This document shows positions 57,300 through 64,000 of a DNA stretch of 64,000 nucleotides, piece by piece. Source of the DNA: Arthrobacter sp. Leaf337 (lineage in GTDB: Bacteria > Actinomycetota > Actinomycetes > Actinomycetales > Micrococcaceae); contig NZ_LMPC01000012.1 in NCBI RefSeq assembly GCF_001423745.1, positions 313,981 through 377,980 of the forward strand. Direction: 5' to 3'. How positions within the stretch are numbered: the stretch's first letter is position 1; every line of letters begins with the position of its first letter. The position numbers were made by a program, and so were the translations under genes. The notes beneath the pieces are model-generated. The model was not told where the DNA came from and made no database searches. It saw only the letters and a program-made list of their open reading frames with translations.

Positions 57300-58160
57300 A
57301 TGTCAGCAGAACAATTGACCGTCGCCGTCATCGGAGCCGGTGGCAAAATGGGAATGCGCGTTTCCCGGAACCTCCAGAAGAGCGCCCACACCGTCTTCTA
57401 CAGCGAGAACTCCCCCGCAGGCCAGGACCGCGTCCGCGCCGAAGGCCGTGAAATCACCTCCACCGACGACGCCGTCAAGGGCGCCGACGTGGTAATCCTC
57501 GCCGTCCCGGACACCGTCCTGGGCATCGTGTCCGAAGGCGTCGTCCCCCAGATGAAGGCCGGCGCGATCCTGCTCACCCTGGACCCCGCCGCCGCCTACG
57601 CCGGGCTGCTGGCCAAGCGCGACGACGTGGTCCAGTCCGTTGCGCACCCGTGCCACCCGTCCGTGTTCCTGGAGCGCACCACCAAGGAAGAATGGGCCGA
57701 CACCTTCGGCGGCGAGGGCGCCCCGCAGAACGTGGTCGCCGCGATCGACGAGAACGCACCGGCAGCGACCCGCGATTCAGCCGAGGCCGTCATCCGCACC
57801 ATCTACGCCCCCGTCATCGACGTGCACTGGGTCACCGTGAAGCAGCTCGCCATCCTGGAACCCACCCTGGTGGAGACCGTGGCCTGCATGATCGGCACCC
57901 TGCTCAACGAGGCACTGCACGAGACCGTGCACACCGCCGGCGTCCCGGAGGAGGCTGCCAAGGCAATGCTGTTCGGCCACGTTCAGATCGCCCTGACCAA
58001 CGCTCTCCGTGGTTCCAACCCGTTCTCCGAGGCCTGCGAAATCGCCATCCAGTACGGCAAGGACACCATCATCAAGGACGACTGGAAGAAAATCTTCGAC
58101 GACTCCGAGCTGGACGGCGTCATCGCCAAGATGCTGAAGCTGGACGCGGTCAAGCGCTAG
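57300..58160 (+). CDS. apnO: D-Apionate oxidoisomerase
   Basis: 286 residues from ATG 57300, AAGGAGC 7 nt upstream, one base after the oiaC stop. N-terminal Rossmann motif VAVIGAGGKMGMRVSRNLQ (about 8-26) and DVVILAVPDTVLGIV, then an all-helical domain resembling the phosphogluconate dehydrogenase C-terminus, with HPCHPSVFLER and EPTLVETVACMIGTLLNEALHETVH. This short two-domain layout is that of ApnO, which converts D-apionate to 3-oxo-isoapionate using NAD with a skeletal rearrangement. It closes the operon; a large hairpin follows. Confidence 0.8.
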   Translation: MSAEQLTVAVIGAGGKMGMRVSRNLQKSAHTVFYSENSPAGQDRVRAEGREITSTDDAVKGADVVILAVPDTVLGIVSEGVVPQMKAGAILLTLDPAAAYAGLLAKRDDVVQSVAHPCHPSVFLERTTKEEWADTFGGEGAPQNVVAAIDENAPAATRDSAEAVIRTIYAPVIDVHWVTVKQLAILEPTLVETVACMIGTLLNEALHETVHTAGVPEEAAKAMLFGHVQIALTNALRGSNPFSEACEIAIQYGKDTIIKDDWKKIFDDSELDGVIAKMLKLDAVKR

Positions 58161-58205
58161 ACAATCGGCCCTCCACCAGGGCTCGGGCCCCCTGCAGGGC
58201 GGCTT

Positions 58206-58255
58206 AAAAAAGGCTGTCCCTCCGGGCTTCGGCAGAACCGAAACCCGGAGGGACA
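58206..58255. terminator. Large hairpin closing the apionate operon
   Basis: TGTCCCTCCGGG (58215-58226) pairs fully with 58244-58255, and TTCGG/CCGAA extends the stem inside. A run of six A just left of it gives a T tract on the minus strand, so the best U-rich tail is for leftward transcription; on the plus strand only TTTTTT at 58274 follows. Confidence 0.8.
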
Positions 58256-58338
58256 AATGCCAGACATCTTACCTTTTTTGACAATGCCGGTAGAATGGAT
58301 CGTGGCCAACCGGCACATCGTTTAGAGAAAGTCATGCA

Positions 58339-58572
58339 ATGAGCTCAGCCATCCTCGAATCCCAGACCAACGTTCGGTCCATCCGACTGACCTTTTCGAG
58401 CGCCGAAGAGGTCCACGACGGACTGGAGAGCGCCGTCAAGGAACTCATCGAAGCTGCCGTAGAAGAAGGCAACTGCGGTATCCGCGTAACCCGCCACGAG
58501 CCGGGCGCGTTCACCGTGGCCCTGGACGAGTCCGTCCCCTTCGGTGAAACCTACGAGGACATCGCCGCCTAA
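58339..58572 (+). CDS. Small conserved hypothetical protein
   Basis: 77 residues, acidic, no membrane segment. The order beta-alpha-beta-beta is suggested by SIRLTFSSAEEVHDGLESAVKELIEAAVEEG, then CGIRVTRHEPGAFTVALDESVPFGETYE. No known family. GAGAAAG lies upstream of the ATG. A TTGACA at 58278-58283 could be part of its promoter but no matching -10 at the right spacing is evident. Convergent with the next small gene. Confidence 0.7.
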   Translation: MSSAILESQTNVRSIRLTFSSAEEVHDGLESAVKELIEAAVEEGNCGIRVTRHEPGAFTVALDESVPFGETYEDIAA

Positions 58573-58607
58573 CTACGCGGCTCCGGTCCTGGTCTTAGAT
58601 CCTGGTC

Positions 58608-58844
58608 TTAGGTCCTGCGGACCTGCACACCGTCTGACTTCATAAACAGCTGGGATTCCGACGGGCCCGCGGGCACCAGCCAGAGCACGTTTCCGCTCAC
58701 GGAAATTTCCTCAACTTCACCTGCGGCCACCACATGCGCATGCTTGAGGATTTCCACCCGCTCGCCTGCTTTGAGGTTCCTCCAGTCGGTAACCGTGGCA
58801 GCAAATGCCGCCCGCCTGGACAGAACCGTCCCCCGTGCTTTCAT
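58608..58844 (-). CDS. Small conserved hypothetical protein, beta-barrel style
   Basis: 78 residues from ATG 58844 (GTAGAAG upstream); a start at 58880 has no ribosome site. The centre, LKAGERVEILKHAHVVAAGEVEEISVSGNVLWLVPAGP, alternates like a five-stranded small barrel (SH3/KOW-like), and the C-terminus is SQLFMKSDGVQVRR. No assigned function. The 165-bp gap between it and hutH is AT-richer than its surroundings and shows nothing else. Confidence 0.65.
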   Translation of the reverse strand: MKARGTVLSRRAAFAATVTDWRNLKAGERVEILKHAHVVAAGEVEEISVSGNVLWLVPAGPSESQLFMKSDGVQVRRT

Positions 58845-59009
58845 TGAACTTCTACCCCTTTGTATATGTTCTTTTGCCACAACATCATTGGTGTGGGCTT
58901 CATCACTACATCTTTAGTTCTACTACAATTCCCGGGCCCCCGCCTGTTGTGTCGCGCAGTATTTCGGGGGCACCGGGAAATTGTCATTCTGAATGCATAA
59001 AATTCACTT

Positions 59010-60602
59010 TTAGGCCAGAATCCCGACGGCGGATTCGGCTGCCGCCCGGACCTCGCCAGACGCGACGAGCCGGTCTGCCGCCTCCAGCTCAGGTGACAGG
59101 AACCGGTCCGTGCCCGGACCGTCGACGACGTCGCGCAGCGCCGCGATCACTGCCGCGCCGGCCGGCCCCGGAGTCAGTTCCCCACCGGAAAGCTGGGTCC
59201 GCATATCGATCGCCCGTGCAGACGTCACCAGTTCTATGGCCAGGACGCGGCGCAGGTTTTCCACGGCTTTCCTGAGCTTCCGGGCCGCGTGCCAGCCCAT
59301 GGAGACGTGGTCCTCCTGCATCGCGGAGCTCGGGATCGAGTCCACCGACGCCGGGACGGCCAGCCGCTTGTTGTCCGAGACCAGTCCGGCCTGCGTGTAC
59401 TGCGCGATCATCAGGCCGGAGTCCACTCCGGGATCCGCGGCCAGGAAGGCCGGCAGCCCGTGAGAACGCGCCGGGTCCAGCATGCGGTCCGTGCGGCGTT
59501 CAGCAATGGAGCTCAGATCCGCCACGGTAATGGCCAGGAAATCAAGCACATATGCCACCGGTGCGCCATGGAAATTGCCGTTGGAGCTGACCCGGCCGTC
59601 CGGCAGGACCACAGGGTTGTCGATGGCGGCTGCCAGCTCGCGCGAGGCCACCAGGGCGGCGTGGTCCACGGTGTCGCGGACGGCCCCGGCCACCTGGGGC
59701 GCGCAGCGCAACGAGTAGGCGTCCTGGACCTTGGTGTCGTTGATCCGGTGCGAGGCCACGATCGGCGAGTTGGACAGGACCCGGAGCATGTTGTCCGCGC
59801 TTGCGGCCTGGCCCGGGTGCGGCCGGAGGGCTGCATGCAGCTCGGGCAGGAACACCTGGTCCGTGCCGAGCAGCGCCTCGACACTGAGCGCGGCGGTGAT
59901 GTCCGCCGTCGTAAGCAGCTGGCGGATGTCCGCGATGGCCATCAGGAGCATGCCCAGCATGCCCTCGGTGCCGTTGACCAGCGCCAGGCCCTCCTTCTCG
60001 GCGAGCGTGACGGGTTCGATCCCGTGTTCGGCGAGCAACTCGGCGACAGTCCGTTCGCCGCGCCCGCCGTAAGTTACGCCGTCGGGCCCTTCTGCTTCCC
60101 CCTCGCCCATGAGTACCAAGGCGCAGTGCGACAGGGGCGCGAGGTCGCCGGAGCATCCGAGCGAGCCGAATTCGCGGACCACCGGCGTGATGCCGGCGTT
60201 GAGGACGTCCACCATGGTCTGCAGCACCACGGGGCGGACGCCGGTGCGGCCGGAGGCGAGGGTCTTGGCGCGGAGGAACATGATGCAGCGGACCACTTCG
60301 CGTTCCACGGCCGGGCCCATGCCGGCGGCGTGGCTGCGGATCAGGGACTTCTGCAGCTGGGTGCGCAGCTCATTGGGGATGTGCCTGTTGGCCAGCGCAC
60401 CGAAGCCGGTGGAGATGCCGTAGGCCGGGACCTCGCTGTGCGCGAGGTCGTCGATGTGGGCGCGGACTGTGGCTACCGTGTCGAGGGCTTCCTGCGAGAT
60501 GGTCACCTTGGCGTCGTGGCGGGCGACGGCGACGACGTCCTCGGGGGTGACGCCGCTGGAGCCGAGGGTGACGGTGAGCGGTTCGTGGGTGGTGAGAGTC
60601 AT
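59010..60602 (-). CDS. hutH: Histidine ammonia-lyase
   Basis: 530 residues. The cofactor-forming loop reads GSLGCSGDLAPLSH, so the electrophilic methylidene-imidazolone ring would form from C150-S151-G152 instead of the usual Ala-Ser-Gly. The catalytic Tyr in the inner loop (YGISTGFGALAN, about 61-72) and SNGNFHGAPVAY are present. It deaminates L-histidine to urocanate. AGGAA precedes the ATG at 60602. Transcribed after hutU, 98 bp apart, across a 14-bp inverted repeat. Confidence 0.94.
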   Translation of the reverse strand: MTLTTHEPLTVTLGSSGVTPEDVVAVARHDAKVTISQEALDTVATVRAHIDDLAHSEVPAYGISTGFGALANRHIPNELRTQLQKSLIRSHAAGMGPAVEREVVRCIMFLRAKTLASGRTGVRPVVLQTMVDVLNAGITPVVREFGSLGCSGDLAPLSHCALVLMGEGEAEGPDGVTYGGRGERTVAELLAEHGIEPVTLAEKEGLALVNGTEGMLGMLLMAIADIRQLLTTADITAALSVEALLGTDQVFLPELHAALRPHPGQAASADNMLRVLSNSPIVASHRINDTKVQDAYSLRCAPQVAGAVRDTVDHAALVASRELAAAIDNPVVLPDGRVSSNGNFHGAPVAYVLDFLAITVADLSSIAERRTDRMLDPARSHGLPAFLAADPGVDSGLMIAQYTQAGLVSDNKRLAVPASVDSIPSSAMQEDHVSMGWHAARKLRKAVENLRRVLAIELVTSARAIDMRTQLSGGELTPGPAGAAVIAALRDVVDGPGTDRFLSPELEAADRLVASGEVRAAAESAVGILA

Positions 60603-60622
60603 GGTGTTCCTACTTCAATTCT

Positions 60623-60684
60623 CATCGATTGCTCCGCAGACGCCCTTTTGGTGGCTCAATACGGCGCCTACGGAGCAATCGATG
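60623..60684. repeat. 14-bp perfect inverted repeat between hutU and hutH
   Basis: CATCGATTGCTCCG (60623-60636) is matched exactly by its reverse complement at 60671-60684; the 34-nt loop holds a GC-rich segment with GGCGCC. In the hutUH transcript it would form a hairpin just upstream of the hutH ribosome site and could act as a partial terminator or processing signal. Confidence 0.75.
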
Positions 60685-60700
60685 TGGGGTTGGGCCTTGG

Positions 60701-62398
60701 TTAGCGGGTTTCGTTCATGGGGATGCGGACGCCGCGTTCTTTGGCGACCTCGACGGCGCGGTCGTAGCCGGCGTCGGCGTGGCGGATGACGCCCATGCCG
60801 GGGTCGTTGGTGAGCAGGCGCGCGAGCTTTTCCGCGGCGAGCTCGGTGCCATCGGCGACCGAGACCTGTCCGGCGTGGATGGAGCGGCCGATGCCCACGC
60901 CGCCGCCGTGGTGGATGGACACCCAGGTGGCACCGGAAGCTGTGTTGAGCAGGGCGTTGAGCAGCGGCCAGTCGGCGATGGCGTCGGAGCCGTCGGCCAT
61001 GGCTTCGGTCTCGCGGTACGGCGAGGCGACGGAGCCGGAGTCGAGGTGGTCGCGGCCGATCACGATGGGAGCCTTGACCTTGCCTTCCTTGACGAGCTGG
61101 TTGAACAGCAGACCGGCCTTGGCGCGTTCGCCGTAGCCCAGCCAGCAGATGCGGGCCGGCAGGCCCTCGAACTCAACGCGCTCAGCCGCGGCGTCGATCC
61201 AGCGGTGCAGGTGCTTGTTCTCGGGGAAAAGTTCCTTGATGGCTTTGTCCGTGACGGCGATGTCCTCGGGGTCACCGGAGAGCGCAACCCAGCGGAACGG
61301 GCCCAGGCCCTCGCAGAACAGCGGGCGGATGTAGGCCGGGACGAAGCCGGGGAATTCGAAGGCGCGGTTGTAGCCGCCCTTGCGGGCCTCGTCGCGGATG
61401 GAGTTGCCGTAGTCGAACACTTCAGCGCCGGCGTCCTGGAACTCCACCATCGCCTGGACGTGCTTGGCCATCGAAGCCTGGGCCTTCTTGGTGAAGCCCT
61501 CCGGATCGGCGGCTGCCTCGCGGTGCCATTCCTCCACCGTGATGCCCTCGGGGAGGTAGCTCAGGGGATCGTGCGCGGAGGTCTGGTCCGTGACGATGTC
61601 CACCGTGAGCTCGCCGGCGTTGTGACGGCGCAGGATCTCCGGGAAGACCTCTGCGGCGTTGCCGACGTAGCCCACGGACCAGCCGCGGCGCTCTTCCTTG
61701 GCTTTGAGCACCTTGGCGATGGCGGCGTCGAGGTCGGTTTCGACCTCGTCGAGGTAGCGCTTGCCGGCGCGGCGACGCAGGTGGCTTTCGTCGACGTCGA
61801 CAATCAGGCAGGCGCCGTCGTTCAGCGTGACGGCGAGCGGCTGGGCGCCGCCCATGCCGCCGCAGCCGCCAGTGAGGGTCAGGGTGCCGGCGAGCGTGCC
61901 GTTCTCGTCCCCGGTGAGTTTGCGGGCGATCGCGGCGAAGGTCTCGAAGGTGCCCTGCAGGATGCCCTGGGTGCCGATGTAGATCCAGGACCCTGCGGTC
62001 ATCTGGCCGTACATCATCAGGCCCTCGGCCTCGAGCCGGCGGAATTCGGGCCAGTTTGCCCAGTCGCCGACGAGGTTGGAGTTGGCCAGCAGCACGCGCG
62101 GCGCCCACTCGTTGGTGCGGAAGACGCCCACCGGCTTGCCGGACTGGACCAGGAGGGTCTCGTCCTTCTCCATGGTTTCCAGGGTGCGGGTGATCGCATC
62201 GAACGCGGCCCAGCTGCGAACTGCCCGGCCGGTGCCGCCGTAGACCACCAGGTCATCGGGGCGCTCGGCGACCTCGGGGTCCAGGTTGTTCATCAGCATG
62301 CGCAGCGGTGCTTCCGTCTGCCAGCTCTTGGCGGTGAGCTCGGTGCCGCGGGCTGCTTTGACCGGGCGGGCACCGGCGGTGAAATCGGCGGGTGCCAT
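60701..62398 (-). CDS. hutU: Urocanate hydratase
   Basis: 565 residues from ATG 62398 with AAGGAGC 6 nt upstream; an upstream in-frame ATG at 62464 lacks a ribosome site. Urocanase landmarks: [17 protein letters not shown], the NAD-binding [18 protein letters not shown] (about 154-171), [34 protein letters not shown] and [20 protein letters not shown] near the C-terminus. NAD acts as an electrophile in hydrating urocanate to imidazolone propionate. First gene of hutUH; an operator-like site lies 114 bp upstream. Confidence 0.95.
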   Translation of the reverse strand: MAPADFTAGARPVKAARGTELTAKSWQTEAPLRMLMNNLDPEVAERPDDLVVYGGTGRAVRSWAAFDAITRTLETMEKDETLLVQSGKPVGVFRTNEWAPRVLLANSNLVGDWANWPEFRRLEAEGLMMYGQMTAGSWIYIGTQGILQGTFETFAAIARKLTGDENGTLAGTLTLTGGCGGMGGAQPLAVTLNDGACLIVDVDESHLRRRAGKRYLDEVETDLDAAIAKVLKAKEERRGWSVGYVGNAAEVFPEILRRHNAGELTVDIVTDQTSAHDPLSYLPEGITVEEWHREAAADPEGFTKKAQASMAKHVQAMVEFQDAGAEVFDYGNSIRDEARKGGYNRAFEFPGFVPAYIRPLFCEGLGPFRWVALSGDPEDIAVTDKAIKELFPENKHLHRWIDAAAERVEFEGLPARICWLGYGERAKAGLLFNQLVKEGKVKAPIVIGRDHLDSGSVASPYRETEAMADGSDAIADWPLLNALLNTASGATWVSIHHGGGVGIGRSIHAGQVSVADGTELAAEKLARLLTNDPGMGVIRHADAGYDRAVEVAKERGVRIPMNETR

Positions 62399-62511
62399 GA
62401 GGCGCTCCTTCGTGTGCTTGATGGTTTGTCCGGCGTCCGCCGGCTCGTTGAGGTTCTGTATCAACTAAAGCGTGTCCGCAGCCCCGGAAACAGTGGGTTG
62501 AAGCCGGTGCT

Positions 62512-62527
62512 GTCCGGGATTCCAGAC
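62512..62527. promoter_or_regulatory. HutR/IclR operator copy 1, hutU promoter
   Basis: GTCCGGGATTCCAGAC, a 16-bp imperfect palindrome (GTC-GG...CC-GAC), also found twice before the IclR gene (63495 and 63562). Position before hutU fits control of hutUH. Confidence 0.7.
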
Positions 62528-62540
62528 GCGCCCCTCCTTA

Positions 62541-62606
62541 CCCAACTGACTCGCAGTTAACGTCGCGAAACGCCGGTTTGACGACGTTAACTGCCAGTCA
62601 GTTGGG
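62541..62606. repeat. 66-bp near-perfect palindrome upstream of hutU
   Basis: Arms 62541-62565 and 62582-62606 are 25 bp each with one mismatch; the 16-nt loop (62566-62581) itself has AAAC/GTTT arms. The element lies between the IclR stop and the hutU operator. It may be a mobile-type REP element or a factor-independent terminator for the regulator gene. Confidence 0.8.
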
Positions 62607-62633
62607 TGGAGCTGCGGGCTTACTCGGCGGGAC

Positions 62634-63461
62634 TTACGTGGCCGGGCGGCCGTGGATGCGTATGGACAACTCGTCCGCCACTTTCCGGACGCGGGCAGCG
62701 AGTGCCGGCCATTGGTCAGCCGGCAGTTTGTCCTCGAGGAACGTGACGGCGACGGCCGCCGTCGGCCATCCCACGTGGTCCGTGACCGCGGCAGCAATCG
62801 AGCCGAAACCGGGAGTCACCTCACCGTGTTCGGTGGCGTAGCCGCGCTGACGGACCTGGTCCAGGTGCGAGGACAGCGCCGAGTACTTCATGATGGCGCC
62901 CTCCACCTCATGCCGGGCGGTGAAGGCGGCAGCATTCGGGTACAGCGCGCGGACCTGCGACTTGGGCAGCGCCGCGAGGATGGCCCGCCCGCTGGCAGTG
63001 AGGTGGCTGGGCAGCCGGACGCCGACGTCGGTCACCAGGGACGGCCGGTTCTTGGCGCGCTCCTCCACGATGTACAACACATCGCGGCCGTGCAGCACTG
63101 CCAGGTGCGCACTTTCGCCAACGACGTCCACCAGCGAGGCGAGCATCGGCCGGCCGATCCGGGACAGCGGCTCCTGCCGCGAATACGCGGAGCTGAGTTC
63201 GAAGGCGCTGATGCCCAGTCCGTACCGTTGCTCCTCATGCAGGTGCATCACGAAGCCGTTGGCCTCCATGACGCCGAGCAGGTGGTAGACGCTTGAGCGC
63301 GGCAACCCCAGAGCCGTGGCAATGTTCGACGCCGCCATCGGACCGCGCTTGGAAGCCAGGAGTTTGAGGATTCGCAAGGTATTTTCCGCCGCCGGGACTT
63401 TCGACGCCACCTTCACAGGCGCCTTAGCCGCTGTTCGTGCGGGCGATTCGCTGTCCGCCAT
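62634..63461 (-). CDS. IclR-family regulator of histidine utilisation
   Basis: 275 residues. Basic, Ala/Lys-rich N-terminal tail of about 25, winged helix-turn-helix about 26-85 (NTLRILKLLASKRGPMAASNIATALGLPRSSVYHLLGVM), and the IclR effector domain about 100-265. Position beside hutUH and three copies of a 16-bp site (one before hutU, two before this gene) support a hut regulator that senses urocanate or a related ligand and controls itself. Divergent from the partial gene at 63686. Confidence 0.88.
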   Translation of the reverse strand: MADSESPARTAAKAPVKVASKVPAAENTLRILKLLASKRGPMAASNIATALGLPRSSVYHLLGVMEANGFVMHLHEEQRYGLGISAFELSSAYSRQEPLSRIGRPMLASLVDVVGESAHLAVLHGRDVLYIVEERAKNRPSLVTDVGVRLPSHLTASGRAILAALPKSQVRALYPNAAAFTARHEVEGAIMKYSALSSHLDQVRQRGYATEHGEVTPGFGSIAAAVTDHVGWPTAAVAVTFLEDKLPADQWPALAARVRKVADELSIRIHGRPAT

Positions 63462-63494
63462 GCTTCCTCCATCGTTCGCGCCGGATCAAGGGGT

Positions 63495-63510
63495 GTCCGG
63501 TATCCCGTAC
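63495..63510. promoter_or_regulatory. HutR/IclR operator copy 2
   Basis: GTCCGGTATCCCGTAC, 34 bp upstream of the IclR start, matches copies 1 and 3 in its conserved GTCCGG.AT.CC core. Probably an autoregulatory site. Confidence 0.62.
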
Positions 63511-63561
63511 TTAAGCGTGTTCCCTGCGTGACACCGTAGACGGCCATCGAACCACTTTGCC

Positions 63562-63577
63562 GTCCGGGATACCAGAC
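63562..63577. promoter_or_regulatory. HutR/IclR operator copy 3
   Basis: GTCCGGGATACCAGAC differs from copy 1 by one base. It lies 67 bp from copy 2 and between the divergent IclR and membrane-protein genes, so it could affect either. Confidence 0.66.
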
Positions 63578-63685
63578 ATGCGCGGCCAGCGGGAGGCCGG
63601 GGACTGGCCGGGGACTTCCGCCCCTATGCCGTTTCCCCCATCCGGTGCTTCGATGGAGGTCACGGACTGCTGCGAGGAGGCCCCC

Positions 63686-64000
63686 ATGGTTTGGATTGCC
63701 GGGCTCTTCCTGATCGCCCACGGCTTGATCCATCTCGCCATCTGGCTGCCGAAGGCCGATCCGAAGGCCCCGTTCGACGCCGGCCACTCCCCTTTCGCCG
63801 GCAATGTCAGGCGCACCGCGGCCGCCTTGGCCGTTGCGGCCGCCGTTGTGTTGACGGCCGGCGGCGTGGGACTTATCGCCGGGGCACCATGGTGGCTGCC
63901 GGCGACCATCACGGGAGCAGCCCTGTCAGCCGCGCTGCTCCTGCTGACCTTCAACAGGTGGTGGCTCATTGCCCTCGGCATCAACGCCGCCATCATCGTG
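63686..64000 (+). CDS. Partial small integral membrane protein
   Basis: 105 codons are visible from ATG 63686 (GAGGAGG 5 nt upstream) to the window edge, without a stop. Three predicted membrane helices: about 2-20, 45-65 and 68-88, with a short loop WLPKADPKAPFDAGHSPF. No family is recognised. Divergent from the IclR regulator, with operator copy 3 in the shared region, so co-regulation is possible. Confidence 0.75.
   Translation, partial: MVWIAGLFLIAHGLIHLAIWLPKADPKAPFDAGHSPFAGNVRRTAAALAVAAAVVLTAGGVGLIAGAPWWLPATITGAALSAALLLLTFNRWWLIALGINAAIIV

Noticed and set aside
48823..58160. The cluster as an erythritol or threitol operon
   Set aside because: Alditol pathways need polyol dehydrogenases, which are absent; the presence of ApnL-, OiaC- and ApnO-like proteins fits apionate better. 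It is kept as a test alternative.
58278..58296. TTGACA and TAGAAT as a promoter pair for the 77-residue protein
   Set aside because: Only 7 bp separate them, far short of the 16-18 bp needed, so they cannot act as a -35/-10 pair.
1..64000. Prophage, insertion sequence or CRISPR array
   Set aside because: No transposase, integrase, phage structural gene or regularly spaced repeat-spacer array is seen; the only arrays are the short repeats described above.

Overview
The window is GC-rich chromosomal DNA with strong G/C third-position bias, many GTG starts, frequent ATGA/GTGA/TGATG stop-start overlaps and several probable leaderless genes. Together with an actinobacterial CtaF, a formimidoylglutamase-type histidine route, a GH68 levansucrase and the overall gene style, this points to a Micrococcaceae actinobacterium of the Arthrobacter/Pseudarthrobacter group. 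That assignment is inference from gene content; there is no rRNA or marker gene to prove it. I see no prophage, insertion sequence or CRISPR array.

Layout. 1-4 kb: a partial alpha-toroid protein, a TetR regulator, a small secreted two-cysteine protein with a long structured leader, an isolated ctaF, an acetyltransferase and a DHFR-fold protein. 4-13.4 kb: acyl-CoA dehydrogenase, acyl-CoA synthetase and MarR regulator, then the leftward valine-degradation operon mmsA / 3-hydroxyisobutyryl-CoA hydrolase / mmsB / enoyl-CoA hydratase. Two of these promoters share a 13-bp box. 13.6-15.5 kb: xthA and an unknown protein. 15.5-22.1 kb: a maltodextrin-type unit (LacI regulator, small membrane protein, two permeases, binding protein, divergent GH13 glucosidase). 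22.1-24.4 kb: a five-gene Asp23/AmaP/DUF2273 cell-envelope cassette. 25.2-26.8 kb: secreted levansucrase behind a LacI-type operator nearly identical to the one in the maltodextrin unit. 27.0-28.0 kb: a gene-free stretch with unusual repeats, then a tRNA cluster (transcribed Glu-Asp-Phe).

28.2-47.7 kb is mixed housekeeping: PHP phosphoesterase, methyltransferase, LysE/ArgP pair, EamA exporter, zincin, CDF metal exporter, YVTN/SLH surface protein, NlpC/P60 hydrolase, an ABC-2 transporter with LolA-like protein, a rifampin-phosphotransferase-like PEP-utilising enzyme, a tandem universal stress protein, a short FAD-fold protein, a CopC protein and an NCS2 purine permease.

47.8-63.5 kb is the most interesting part. 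Histidine-utilisation genes (hutG at the left; hutH, hutU and an IclR regulator at the right) bracket an insertion-like block of eight genes. The block encodes what looks like a complete branched-sugar-acid pathway: D-apionate lactonase (ApnL), FadR-type regulator, sugar-acid MFS importer, L-erythrulose kinase (LerK), two tetrulose-phosphate isomerases (DerI, LerI), 3-oxo-isoapionate decarboxylase (OiaC) and D-apionate oxidoisomerase (ApnO). Read as a pathway: D-apionolactone to D-apionate (ApnL), 3-oxo-isoapionate (ApnO), L-erythrulose (OiaC), L-erythrulose 1-phosphate (LerK), D-erythrulose 4-phosphate (LerI), D-erythrose 4-phosphate (DerI). A perfect 14-bp palindrome in the divergent regulator/importer gap is the likely operator. 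The hut genes carry three copies of a separate 16-bp operator and two large inverted repeats. The right edge cuts a small membrane protein.
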